Below are positions 52,691 to 60,568 of a stretch of DNA of 64,000 nucleotides, one piece after another. A program made the position numbers and the translations under genes. The first letter of the stretch is position 1; every line of letters begins with the position of its first letter. Origin of the DNA: JAENVU01 sp963801105 (GTDB taxonomy: Bacteria; Actinomycetota; Acidimicrobiia; IMCC26256; JAENVU01); NCBI GenBank assembly GCA_963801105.1, contig CAWDDH010000003.1:186001-250000 (forward strand). The letters run 5' to 3'. The notes beneath the pieces are model-generated. The model worked only from the letters and a program-made list of their open reading frames with translations, was not told the DNA's origin and made no database searches.

Positions 52691-53698
52691 TTGGCCCGCA
52701 CGCCGCGCTTGCACTTCGTCGACGACCGCGAGCCGGGCTTCCGGCGACGAAGGTGCGGTCGCGGCTTCACCTACCTCGACACGCGCGGCCACCCGCTGCA
52801 CGGCGAGCGCCAGCGCGCCCGTCTCCGGGCGCTCGCCATCCCGCCGGCCTGGACGGACGTGTGGATCTGCCCGGACCCGAACGGCCACCTCCAGGCGACG
52901 GGGCGCGACGACCGCGGTCGCAAGCAGTACCGCTACCACGCGGCGTTCCGCGCCCAGCAGGAGGAGGCGAAGTTCGACCGCATGCTCGAGTTCGGCGAGT
53001 CCCTGCCGCTCGTCCGTCGCCGGGTCGCCGCCGACCTCGCCGGGCGGGCACTGACCCGCGAGAAGGTGCTCGGCGCGGTCGTCCACCTGCTGGAGACGAC
53101 CATGATCCGGGTGGGCAACGAGCAGTACGCCCGGTCGAACCGGTCGTTCGGGCTCACCACGCTGCGGGGTCCACAGGTCCACGTGCGTGGTGCCGAGGTC
53201 CGGTTCAGCTTCGCCGGCAAGAGTGGTCGACACCACGAGATCGGTGTGCACGACGCCCGGGCGGCCCGGGTGATCCGTCGCTGCCAGGACCTGCCCGGTC
53301 AGCACCTCTTCCAATACCTCGACGAGGAGGGGGAGGCGCACGAGATCGGCTCGACGGACGTGAACGAGTACCTCCGGTCCGTGAGCGGTGAGGACTTCAC
53401 CGCGAAGGACTTCCGCACCTGGATGGGCACCCTGATGGCGGCCGTCGCCCTGAGCGCCGTCCCACCGCCGCCGAGCCGCCGCGAGGCACGCCGCACGGCC
53501 ACGGCGGCGATGCGCGCGGTCGGTCGCCACCTCGGGAACACCGCGACCGTCGCGCGGTCCGCCTACGTGCACCCGCGGGTGATCGAGCTCTTCACCGCCG
53601 GCACGCTCCCGACGGAATGGGACCGGCACCGGGCGCGCGACCAGCGTTGGATGACGGGCGAGGAGCGGACGATGCTGGGAGTGCTCCGGGACCGTTGA
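52691..53698 (+). CDS. DNA topoisomerase IB (poxvirus-like bacterial type)
   Basis: About 335 aa. It relaxes supercoiled DNA through a 3'-phosphotyrosine. The active-site residues are in TMIRVGNEQYARSNRSFGL and TTLR (Arg), FSFAGKSGR (Lys), TAKDFRTWMGT (Arg/Lys) and ARSAYVHPRVIELF (Tyr near 292). The start is uncertain: TTG 52691 (ARTPRLHFVDD) or GTG 52646, which overlaps the hemerythrin end. The gene is 19 bases from the hemerythrin gene and probably shares its promoter. Confidence 0.92.
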   Translation: MARTPRLHFVDDREPGFRRRRCGRGFTYLDTRGHPLHGERQRARLRALAIPPAWTDVWICPDPNGHLQATGRDDRGRKQYRYHAAFRAQQEEAKFDRMLEFGESLPLVRRRVAADLAGRALTREKVLGAVVHLLETTMIRVGNEQYARSNRSFGLTTLRGPQVHVRGAEVRFSFAGKSGRHHEIGVHDARAARVIRRCQDLPGQHLFQYLDEEGEAHEIGSTDVNEYLRSVSGEDFTAKDFRTWMGTLMAAVALSAVPPPPSRREARRTATAAMRAVGRHLGNTATVARSAYVHPRVIELFTAGTLPTEWDRHRARDQRWMTGEERTMLGVLRDR

Positions 53699-53701
53699 CG
53701 T

Positions 53702-53815
53702 TCAGGCGTCGTCGCCGACGTCACCGATCTTGTCCAGCACGAACTCGATCGCGTCCTCCATCCGCGCCTGCTCCTCCTCGTGATCCACGCGCGCGGGCCG
53801 CTCGGGGTCGGGCAT
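53702..53815 (-). CDS. small acidic protein (37 aa)
   Basis: ATG 53815 to 53702: MPDPERPARVDHEEEQARME then DAIEFVLDKIGDVGDDA. The composition (acidic, amphipathic helix) looks protein-like. It lies after another short gene in the same direction and ends just past the topoisomerase gene. No family known. A small stress protein is possible given the upstream SigF-like promoter. Confidence 0.48.
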   Translation of the reverse strand: MPDPERPARVDHEEEQARMEDAIEFVLDKIGDVGDDA

Positions 53816-53831
53816 CGGATCGCCGGTCGGC

Positions 53832-53936
53832 TCAGTCGGTCGGGACCGGCGACGACGCCAGAGGATCGGGATCGAAGCCCGCCTCGGGGTCGCTCTCCCA
53901 GATGCTGAAGAAGGCGCTGAGCAGTCGCAGGACCAT
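53832..53936 (-). CDS. small protein (34 aa)
   Basis: ATG 53936 to 53832: MVLRLLSAFFSIWESDPEAG then FDPDPLASSPVPTD. A short hydrophobic N-terminal helix and an acidic tail. GGGAGCG precedes the ATG, and a GTTT-N16-GGGAAC site lies 32 bases upstream. Unknown function. Confidence 0.45.
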   Translation of the reverse strand: MVLRLLSAFFSIWESDPEAGFDPDPLASSPVPTD

Positions 53937-53967
53937 GATGCGCTCCCGGGTCTCGGTCCCCGCCAGT

Positions 53968-53993
53968 GTTCCCGCCCGGCGAGCGGGCGAAAC
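53968..53993 (-). promoter_or_regulatory. SigF-like promoter, GTTT-N16-GGGAAC
   Basis: Reverse strand: GTTT at 53993-53990, 16 bases, GGGAAC at 53973-53968. Back to back with the forward site at 54012. Confidence 0.5.
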
Positions 53994-54011
53994 CGGTTCC
54001 CGCCCGGGTGC

Positions 54012-54037
54012 GTTTGGATCACGACCAGCCGGGGTAC
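54012..54037 (+). promoter_or_regulatory. SigF-type promoter, GTTT-N16-GGGTAC
   Basis: Exact match in both boxes. The next start codon, of a broken gene, is 177 bases on; a strong hairpin begins about 25 bases after the expected transcription start. Confidence 0.62.
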
Positions 54038-54069
54038 CCGGGCCTCGCAACCCCCCGGTTCCCTGCCGT

Positions 54070-54099
54070 CCCCCGCCGTGCGACCGATCACGGCGGGGG
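54070..54099. terminator. strong 11-bp hairpin
   Basis: CCCCCGCCGTG, eight bases, CACGGCGGGGG: perfect 11-base arms. No T-run follows. It lies downstream of the SigF-type promoter at 54012 and could end a short transcript, or be a structured leader of the broken oxidase gene. Confidence 0.5.
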
Positions 54100-54213
54100 A
54101 TGCTGCGTCCCGGTCCGGGGCGCACCAGCTGTCCTCATCCGCACCACGGGTCGGCACCGAAGCACGGTGGAGTGACCGGCCGACCGGCGCCGCCGGCGGA
54201 GAGGAGGAGGACC

Positions 54214-54651
54214 GTGAGGATCGCCGTCATCGGGACCGGGGTCTCCGGGCTCGTGGCCGTACAGGCTCCATCCGGGTCACGACGTGACCGTGTTCGAGGC
54301 GTCGGATCGCATCGGTGGTCACGTCAACACGGTCGATGTCGATGTCGAGGTCGGGCGTACGCTGTCGACACCGGGTTCATCGTCTACAACGAGCGCAACT
54401 ACCCGGGGTTCGTCGGGTTGCTGGCCGAGCTCGGCGTCGCGACCCAGGCGACGGACATGAGCTTCGCGGTCAGCGTCCACCGCGGTCCCGCTCCGCTCCT
54501 CCAGGCGCCACTGGCGCTGCGCGGGTGCCGCTCGACCGGCGGCAGGCCACGACGCTCCCGCTCCGACACCCACTGGGCCCGCCGCGCGGCTCGGCCGGCC
54601 GCCCGCACTGCGGGCCGGGGCGGATCCGGGCAACTGGAGATGGTCACGTAG
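54214..54651 (+). pseudogene. FAD-dependent amine oxidase/desaturase-like, 5' fragment only
   Basis: From GTG 54214 (GAGGAGGAGG upstream): IAVIGTGVSGLVA, then in another frame HDVTVFEASDRIGGHVNTVD, then back in the first frame TGFIVYNERNYPGFVGLLAE and LGVATQATDMSFAVSVH. These are the first 95 or so residues of a 400-plus-residue flavoprotein with the GxGxxG FAD motif. After about 54490 no family sequence is seen in any frame, and the next gene on the other strand ends at 54644. Two frame changes and loss of most of the gene mark it as dead. Confidence 0.78.
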
Positions 54652-55627
54652 CGGCGCGTCGGAAAGGCTCCGAGGTCTCGAACTCGGCCCACACGGCCTT
54701 ACCCTCGGGATCCGGATCGACGCCCCAGGTGGAGGAGAGCGCGTCCACCAGGATCATCCCGCGACCGCCGAGGCGGTCCGGGCTCGGTGCACGGAGCAGC
54801 GGCAGCGCCGGGCTGGTGTCCCGTACGACGAGGCGGACCGTGCCGGGCCGGTGGACCACGGCCAGCTCGAACGGCGAGGCGGCGTGGACGACGGCGTTGG
54901 TCGCCATCTCGCCCGCGACGATCGTCACGTCGGTCACCAGGCGGTCCTGCCCCCGGCCGTCGAGTACCGATGCGACGAAGCGCCGGACGTACCGGAGCGT
55001 GTCCGGCGTCGGGACGAACACCTGACGGCGCACCACGCCGAGACCGTCGTCGGTGGGTTCCTCCACACCGGTCGGGACGGACGGGAGCGGGACGACCCGG
55101 CTGTGCTCGTCGCAGACGCGCTTCGCCGGTCGCAGGTCGCCCCCACCGGCAACGCTCGCCAGCCGGTAGGTGCAGAACTTCGAGATGACCCGGTCCGCGA
55201 CCAGTCGGGCCCAGCACGCCTCCGCGGCGAGGGCGTCCTCGACGCGGCCGGCGTCCCAGAGCGCGCCGACCAGCTCGCCGACCACCCGCACCGGGCGCTC
55301 CGACGAGAGGGTCCGGAGGGTGGCCAGCACCGGTTCGGGGACCGCATCCGCGTCGTGCTCGCCGGGAAGGTCGTCGAGCACCTCCGCTACGTCGATCATC
55401 ACGAGCCGATCCTGCTCGCGCAGCGCGTCGGACGAGAACCCCACGCGACCGAGCACCTCGTCGATCCCGCGCAGGTGCGCGCGGGTCGCGATGACGATGG
55501 CGGTCGCTCCGTCGTCAAACCCCTCACCGAGAAAGTCGACGATCAACCGCACGAGCGCCTCGTCGTCCTCTGCGAACGCCACCAGATGCTCCGGTGTCCC
55601 GGGGGCGGCGATCTCAGCGACGGACAC
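54644..55627 (-). CDS. MEDS-domain sensor with RsbW-like ATPase
   Basis: 327 aa. Residues 8-170 form a MEDS domain (EHLVAFAEDDEALVRLIVDF, ATAIVIATRAHLRGI, VMIDVAEVLDDL, SKFCTYRLAS), a RecA-like sensory module also found next to methanogen and actinobacterial signalling kinases. Residues 190-320 are a GHKL anti-sigma ATPase with VAGEMATNAVVHA, VVRDTSPALP and GGRGMILVDALSSTWG intact. It may join signal sensing to control of the sigma factor. The start could be a few codons inside 55627. Confidence 0.88.
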   Translation of the reverse strand: MSVAEIAAPGTPEHLVAFAEDDEALVRLIVDFLGEGFDDGATAIVIATRAHLRGIDEVLGRVGFSSDALREQDRLVMIDVAEVLDDLPGEHDADAVPEPVLATLRTLSSERPVRVVGELVGALWDAGRVEDALAAEACWARLVADRVISKFCTYRLASVAGGGDLRPAKRVCDEHSRVVPLPSVPTGVEEPTDDGLGVVRRQVFVPTPDTLRYVRRFVASVLDGRGQDRLVTDVTIVAGEMATNAVVHAASPFELAVVHRPGTVRLVVRDTSPALPLLRAPSPDRLGGRGMILVDALSSTWGVDPDPEGKAVWAEFETSEPFRRAAT

Positions 55628-55841
55628 CCGGCCAGCGTACGCGCTCCCGATGCACGCGCCGCCCGGGGTCGCGCGGGTGTCGGCGCGGCGCCGGCGCGTG
55701 CGTCGCGGTCCACCACCGATCGACCTTCGCCCCGCGGGACCGTTCCAACCAGTCGGTGTGGTGTGGAACGGCTCGGCCCTGGGTACACGCGACGGTGACG
55801 GCCACGACCCCGAGCGAGGCGGCGACCACGATGGCGAGCAT
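55614..55841 (-). other. possible small lipoprotein reading frame
   Basis: MLAIVVAASLGVVAVTVACT reads like a lipoprotein signal (lipobox VTVAC). It is followed by about 55 residues that become Arg/Pro-rich and less convincing, and it overlaps the MEDS start. A weak ribosome site. It could also be chance in GC-rich DNA. The rest of the 55628-55860 gap holds only the promoter at 55761. Confidence 0.25.
55761..55786 (+). promoter_or_regulatory. SigF-like promoter, GTGT-N16-GGGTAC
   Basis: One mismatch in the -35 box, exact -10 at 55781-55786, 75 bases before the SnoaL-like gene. Confidence 0.45.
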
Positions 55842-55860
55842 CCCGACGGGTACCTATGCG

Positions 55861-56211
55861 ATGGATCCTCTGGAGCTCGAGCGGGCCGGCTGGCGGGCCC
55901 TGGCCACCGGCGGTGCCGCGGCCGGCTTCTACGCCGAGGTGCTCGCGGACGACGTCCTGATCCTGATGCCCGGCGGCACGGTCATCGACGACCGCGACGC
56001 CGTCGTGGCCTCGATGAGCGGTCCGCCGTGGAGCTCGTTCGAGCTGTCCGACGAGCGTGTGCTCACGCCCGCCGCCGACTGCACCGTCGTCGCGTACCGC
56101 GCCCGGGCGCGTCGCGGTAACCACGACTACGAAGCGTTGATCTCGAGCACCTACGCCCGCCGGCGCGATGCATGGAAGCTGGCGGTGCACCAGCACACCC
56201 CCGTCGGCTGA
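55861..56211 (+). CDS. SnoaL-like / NTF2-fold protein
   Basis: 116 aa. LERAGWRALATGGAAAGFYA, VLADDVLILMPGG and TYARRRDAWKLAVHQHTPVG fit the DUF4440/SnoaL-like cone fold of small enzymes and ligand-binding proteins. No clear catalytic residues. ATG 55861; ATG 55831 would add 10 residues. It lies between two SigF-like promoters and is probably expressed with the stress island. Confidence 0.85.
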   Translation: MDPLELERAGWRALATGGAAAGFYAEVLADDVLILMPGGTVIDDRDAVVASMSGPPWSSFELSDERVLTPAADCTVVAYRARARRGNHDYEALISSTYARRRDAWKLAVHQHTPVG

Positions 56212-56251
56212 GGTGGGGCCGCTGGCGCTCGTGTGACCTGCGGCGGTCCGC

Positions 56252-56278
56252 GTTTCGCGCCCCCGGCGCGCCGGGTAC
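56252..56278 (+). promoter_or_regulatory. SigF-type promoter, GTTT-N17-GGGTAC
   Basis: Exact match in both boxes, 96 bases before the coiled-coil gene at 56374. The remaining part of the 162-base gap is a probable leader. Confidence 0.7.
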
Positions 56279-56373
56279 CCCTTCGGAGGTATCGGATCGC
56301 CGACCTCAGGGGGGCGGGTCGCAACGACCGGTCCCGAGATCTCCCCCGAACGACGAACGAGAGGTACGAACAC

Positions 56374-56997
56374 ATGACGACCAAGAAGATCGAGCGCAGC
56401 GCGGAGCACGTCCAGGACTCGGCCCGGCGCAGCACCGCGGCTGCCCAGGAGTCGACCCGTTCGGCCGGGGCCGCCGCCCGCGGATCGGTCGCCCTTGCGG
56501 GTGACGTGATCTCGGACGGCGCCCACGCCGTGATCGGCGCCGTGGACCTCGCCGTCGCGAAGGCCCGGCGCAAGAGCGACGCCGAGGTCCTGCCGGGCGA
56601 CGGGCAGCTGTCGTCGCGGCTCCTCACCGCCTTCGACCACTTGTCGGTGCGCGGCCGGCGAGTCACCGGACGCGTCCGGCGCGAGACCGACGACCGGATC
56701 CAGGACGCCGAGCAGCGTGCGCAGCACGCCGTGGACCAGGCCCGCACGACGGGTGAACGCGCCGTCGACGAGACCGAGGAGCGGGTCGCCGACGCGGTGA
56801 CCACGACCTCCCGACGGTCGAAGAAGGCCGTCGACCGGGCCGAGCGCGTGGTCGAGCCGGACGACGCCGTGCACCGGCCGGGGCTTCCCTACGAGCAGCG
56901 TACGGTCGACGAGCTGCACCGGCTCGCGACCGAGCGCCACATCGAGGGCCGTTCGTCCATGACGAAGGACGAGCTCATCGCCGCGCTCCGCGACTGA
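56374..56997 (+). CDS. coiled-coil stress protein with Rho_N-like C-terminus
   Basis: 207 aa. Ala/Arg/Glu-rich repeats (QDSARRSTAAAQESTRSAGA; DAEQRAQHAVDQARTTGERA; VDETEERVADAVTTTSRRSK) suggest long amphipathic helices of the type seen in desiccation and apolipoprotein-like proteins. The C-terminal 40 residues (RTVDELHRLATERHIEGRSS, MTKDELIAALRD) are a Rho_N-like module nearly the same as in the 107-aa protein at 48.7 kb. ATG 56374 with GAGAGG upstream. Confidence 0.83.
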   Translation: MTTKKIERSAEHVQDSARRSTAAAQESTRSAGAAARGSVALAGDVISDGAHAVIGAVDLAVAKARRKSDAEVLPGDGQLSSRLLTAFDHLSVRGRRVTGRVRRETDDRIQDAEQRAQHAVDQARTTGERAVDETEERVADAVTTTSRRSKKAVDRAERVVEPDDAVHRPGLPYEQRTVDELHRLATERHIEGRSSMTKDELIAALRD

Positions 56998-57020
56998 CCC
57001 GCCACCCCGGCCACGACACC

Positions 57021-57326
57021 TCACCCGCCCGGAGGAGCCCGCGCCGTGCCGAGTAGCGTCCAACCGACCGGTGCCGCGGCGGAGTCGCCGGCGCGCCGGG
57101 CCACGAACTCCGCGCGACCCGTCTCGAAGAGCCCCGCGAGCCCGAAGAGCGCCGCACCGAACGGGATCGTGCCGTAGGACGAGCCCAGCACGAGTCCGTT
57201 CGCCCGGGAGAGGTCGTCGTCCCCGACGAGGTCGGGGATCCCGGCATCGCGCGCCGGGAGGAACACGAGCCCGGCCGCCTCGTTCCACGCCCTGGTCCCT
57301 ACCCACTCCCGGCTCGCCGCCACCAC
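57021..57326 (-). pseudogene. MFS transporter remnant
   Basis: About 80 codons of a major-facilitator protein: WNEAAGLVFLPARDAGIPDL and ANGLVLGSSYGTIPFGAALF match the middle of enterobactin-exporter-type transporters. No start codon, no N-terminal or C-terminal helices, and the frame closes in unrelated sequence at 57021. It fills most of the 57.0-57.4 kb space between stress genes. Confidence 0.68.
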
Positions 57327-57341
57327 GAGGGACCGGGGGCG

Positions 57342-57367
57342 GTTTGCCCGCCCGCCCTGCCGGGTAC
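57342..57367 (+). promoter_or_regulatory. SigF-type promoter, GTTT-N16-GGGTAC
   Basis: Exact match in both boxes, 62 bases before the small Cys-rich gene at 57430. Confidence 0.7.
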
Positions 57368-57429
57368 GCCGCGCGACGGTCGCCGGACCCCGGTGATCGT
57401 CGACCCCGACGGACGAGGAGGAACCGCCC

Positions 57430-57618
57430 ATGGGCTTCGCGGTGATCCCCTGCCGCCGCTGCGGCCGGCCGAGCGTCGCGCTCGTGTGTGGTGCGTGCCG
57501 CCACGCTGGCAACCCCGACGGCGGCTCGATCGAGGGAGTCGCCTGCCCGGTGCCGTCGATCTCGATCGGGCCGCCCGCCCCGCGCGCCGCGCTCCGGCGT
57601 CGCGCCCGCTGCAACTGA
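57430..57618 (+). CDS. small zinc-ribbon-like protein (62 aa)
   Basis: MGFAVIPCRRCGRPSVALVC then GACRHAGNPDGG: CRRC and CGAC pairs spaced like a rubredoxin-type zinc knuckle. The second half is Pro/Ala-rich. Strong GAGGAGGAA ribosome site 7 bases before ATG 57430 and an exact SigF-type promoter upstream support it. It is 4 bases ahead of the YihY gene and likely co-translated with it. Confidence 0.6.
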   Translation: MGFAVIPCRRCGRPSVALVCGACRHAGNPDGGSIEGVACPVPSISIGPPAPRAALRRRARCN

Positions 57619-57622
57619 CACC

Positions 57623-58570
57623 GTGCCCGTCGACGCCCCCGATCGGGACGCTCCGTGGCACCGGCGACTGATCGCACGGAGCCGTGGGGTCGCTCGCCTC
57701 GCCAAGGAGGACGAGCTGACGTTGGTAGCGGCCGGGATCGCGTTCTACGCGTTCCTCGCGCTCGTGCCCGCCCTGGTCGCCACCGCGACCATTTACGGGC
57801 TGGTCGCGGACCCGGCGGAGATCGCCCACCAGGTGCACAACTTCGCCAGCGCGCTCCCCCGTTCCACCCAGACCTTCCTCACCGCCCAGCTCCGGGCCAG
57901 CAGTAACGGGAGCGGCGCGGGGTCGACGGTGACCGCGGCGATCGCGGTGCTGCTCGCGTTCTGGAGCGCATCGGCGGGAACCGCTGCGCTCTTGCGCGGC
58001 CTAGCGGTGATCAACGACGCCGCGGACGAGCGCAGCTTCGCCCGCCGGCGCGGCCTGGCGCTCGTGGTCACGATCGGGGCCGTCGTCGTAGTGCTCGTCG
58101 CCGTCTGGCTGATCACCGTGCTGCCACCGCAGCTCGACGCGGTCACCGCTCTGGGCGATCCGCTGCGCCACCTCCTCGCCGTGCTGCGATGGCCGGTGCT
58201 GGCGCTCCTGCTGATGCTCGCGCTGCGCGGCCTGTACCACGTGTCGGCCGGATACCACGCCGAGCGGTTCGTCACGCCCGGACCCGTCGTGGCCGCGATC
58301 CTGTGGTTGGCCGCGTCGGGGCTGTTCTCGATCTACACCGCGAACTTCTCGAGTCTGGCGTCACGCTACGGGACGGTGAGCTCGATCATCGTGGTCCTGT
58401 TGTGGCTGTATCTCGGTGGTCTCGCCGCGCTGATCGGCGCCGAGGTCGACGCAGCGGTGGCGCCGGGGGCGGCTCCGGCCCGCGATCGTCCGTCGGAGTT
58501 GGACCTGCCGGTGCGCGACAGCCGAAGAACGCGACGATCGCGCCGAGGAGCAACAACGCCGCCGCGATGA
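57623..58570 (+). CDS. YihY/BrkB family membrane protein
   Basis: 315 aa, six membrane helices. EDELTLVAAGIAFYAFLALVP is the family signature near residue 38, and TANFSSLASRYGTVSSIIVV with LLWLYLGGLAALIGAEVDAA closes the domain. The function is unknown; proposed roles are membrane integrity or osmotic stress. GTG 57623. The last 30 codons (Arg-rich) overlap the 3' end of the broken MFS gene on the other strand. Confidence 0.9.
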   Translation: MPVDAPDRDAPWHRRLIARSRGVARLAKEDELTLVAAGIAFYAFLALVPALVATATIYGLVADPAEIAHQVHNFASALPRSTQTFLTAQLRASSNGSGAGSTVTAAIAVLLAFWSASAGTAALLRGLAVINDAADERSFARRRGLALVVTIGAVVVVLVAVWLITVLPPQLDAVTALGDPLRHLLAVLRWPVLALLLMLALRGLYHVSAGYHAERFVTPGPVVAAILWLAASGLFSIYTANFSSLASRYGTVSSIIVVLLWLYLGGLAALIGAEVDAAVAPGAAPARDRPSELDLPVRDSRRTRRSRRGATTPPR

Positions 58571-59871
58571 CGAGGGCCAGGTGGAGACCCGAGTAGAAGG
58601 CCCGCTCCGTCGCGTGCAGCACCTTGTGGACGAGCTGTGGTGCCGCGGCGGCCGCCGGGATTGATCTCGGCCGCCTGCTTCGAGCTCGTCGGCACGGTGC
58701 CGTGGGTCACGGCATGGATGACGATCGAGTTGAACTGCGTTCGGATTCCGAGCGCCTGCAACCTCGCCTTCAGGTTCGGCGTGAGATGGGCGTTCACGAT
58801 CGCGCCGACGATCGCGACCCCGAAGACCGCGCCGAGCTCCCGGCTCGTGTTCGTGGCGGAGGCCGCCATCCCGGAGTGCTCCCGGGGGATCGAGCTCAAC
58901 ACCGTGGTCGTCACCGGCACGAGCGCGATGCCGAAGCCGATGCCCGCGATCGGGAGCGACCAGCCGAGTTGGCCGAATCCGACGTTCGGTCCGAGCAGGA
59001 GATCCACCGTCACCAGTCCAGCCGCGCCGAGCAGGCACCCGGTGACCATGGGTGCCCGCGGGCCCCTGCGCGCGACCCAGAACCCGGTACCCACGGAGGC
59101 GGCGATCATCAGGATCGTCATCGGCACGAAGTCGAGCGCAGTCATGCACGGGCTCTAGTTCGCGAGCAGCTGGAGGTAGAGCGCCACGAAGAAGAAGATC
59201 GAGAACACTCCGAATTCGGTCGTGAAGGCCACGACGTTCGCCGCGAGGAAGCGCAGGATCCGGAGGTACCGGAGCTCGAGCAGGGGATTCTCCACCGCCA
59301 GCTCGTTCCCCACGAACGCGACCGCGGCGACGGCCGAGAACACGAACAGTCCGATGATCCACCACGCGGCGTAGCCGGCGGTCTCACCCTCGATCACGGC
59401 GAAGATCGCCGCCGCGAGCGCGGCGCCGGACACCGCGGCCCAGGCGCCGAGGGCACGGGCCCGCGGCCCCCCGCTCGGTGTAGAGCTGGCGGATCATCGA
59501 GAGCGTCCCCGGTTCGGAGGCCGCCGCCCCCACGCCCATGACGACGCGTCCCGCGGCAACATGTTCGGTCCCGGCGCGATGGCGGCGACGACCGACCCGG
59601 CACAGAAGACGGCGACCCCGCCCAACATCACCTTCTTGCGACCGAGAACATCGCCCAGACTGCCGCCGGCGAGCATCAGGCTGGCGAAGGCCAGCGCGTA
59701 GCCGTTCACGATCCACGGCAGCGTCTGGACCCCCGCACCCAATCGGCTCTGGATGTCCGCGAGCGTGACGCTGACGATCGTGTTGTCGAGGAAGGTGAGG
59801 AACAGGACCGTGCAGAGCACGGCGAGAGCGAGTCGGCGCGAGCCGTGCGCGGTCTCGAGCCGGCGCATCAT
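58386..59871 (-). pseudogene. broken DHA2-type MFS drug exporter
   Basis: Pieces of a 14-helix exporter. ATG 59871 with LALAVLCTVLFLTFLDNTIV and WIVNGYALAFASLMLAGGSL; a shift at about 59565 to GRVVMGVGAAASEPGTLSMI; a second at about 59465 to LAAAIFAVIEGETAGYAAWW; then a TAG at 59155 where the frame continues as SPCMTALDFVPMTI, so a Tyr codon was probably lost; another shift near 58670 before the last helix (GLHLALVIAAALLLLGAIVA). Several shifts and a stop within one gene argue for real decay, although some shifts lie in GC runs. Confidence 0.8.
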
Positions 59872-59893
59872 GGTCGGCCTCCCGTTCCTGTGG

Positions 59894-60568
59894 CTACATC
59901 GCCTCCTTGATCCCCCGGCGGACGAGCCACCAGTTGGCCGGGTACGCGGTCGCGAATCCCAGCACCATCCCGATCTGCATCATGAACCAGTAGGTCGCGG
60001 TGTCGGCCGCGAGGTGCTGTACCGGGAAGAGCACCAGCTGCACCAGCGCCATCCAGCCGAAGAGCCCGACCTCGAACGCGGTCAGCGACAGGGCGTCGGC
60101 CTTCACCGCCGCGACGAGCGCCTTGCGGGGTCCGAGCCCACGCATCGGCGCGATCGTCAGGTACTGGAACAGCACTCCGAGGGAGAACGCGAGCGCGTAG
60201 TCGACGAGATACTCGGGCCACAGCGCGAGACCGGCGATCTCGAGCCCGGCCGCGAGGACCACGAAGCCACCGACGATGTCCCCGAGCGTGCAACCAGCGC
60301 CGCAATGGCTCACCGCGACCGCGACCGATGCCGACATCGGCTTCTCCGAACCGTCCTCGCCCCCGCGCCGCTGGGGCCGTCCGAAGCGGCGGTAGCCGAT
60401 CGACGCCAGCGGACCGAAGTACAACGCCGTCACCGGCCACACCACCTCCATGATCCGCATGCGTTGCCGGTTCCCGCGGCCGAAGATGTCGAAGAGGATC
60501 TCGCCTGCGCACACGAAGGCCACGACGAGCGCGACCCACGACGTCCAGGTCAGCCATGCGGCCGGCAT
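59894..60568 (-). CDS. DUF4396 membrane protein
   Basis: 224 aa, about six membrane helices. SHCGAGCTLGDIVGGFVV near residue 87 with its His and two Cys is the family hallmark (possible metal site), followed by MRGLGPRKALVAAVKADALS. Function unknown. ATG 60568; GTGT-N16-GGGTAC lies 69 bases upstream. Confidence 0.88.
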   Translation of the reverse strand: MPAAWLTWTSWVALVVAFVCAGEILFDIFGRGNRQRMRIMEVVWPVTALYFGPLASIGYRRFGRPQRRGGEDGSEKPMSASVAVAVSHCGAGCTLGDIVGGFVVLAAGLEIAGLALWPEYLVDYALAFSLGVLFQYLTIAPMRGLGPRKALVAAVKADALSLTAFEVGLFGWMALVQLVLFPVQHLAADTATYWFMMQIGMVLGFATAYPANWWLVRRGIKEAM

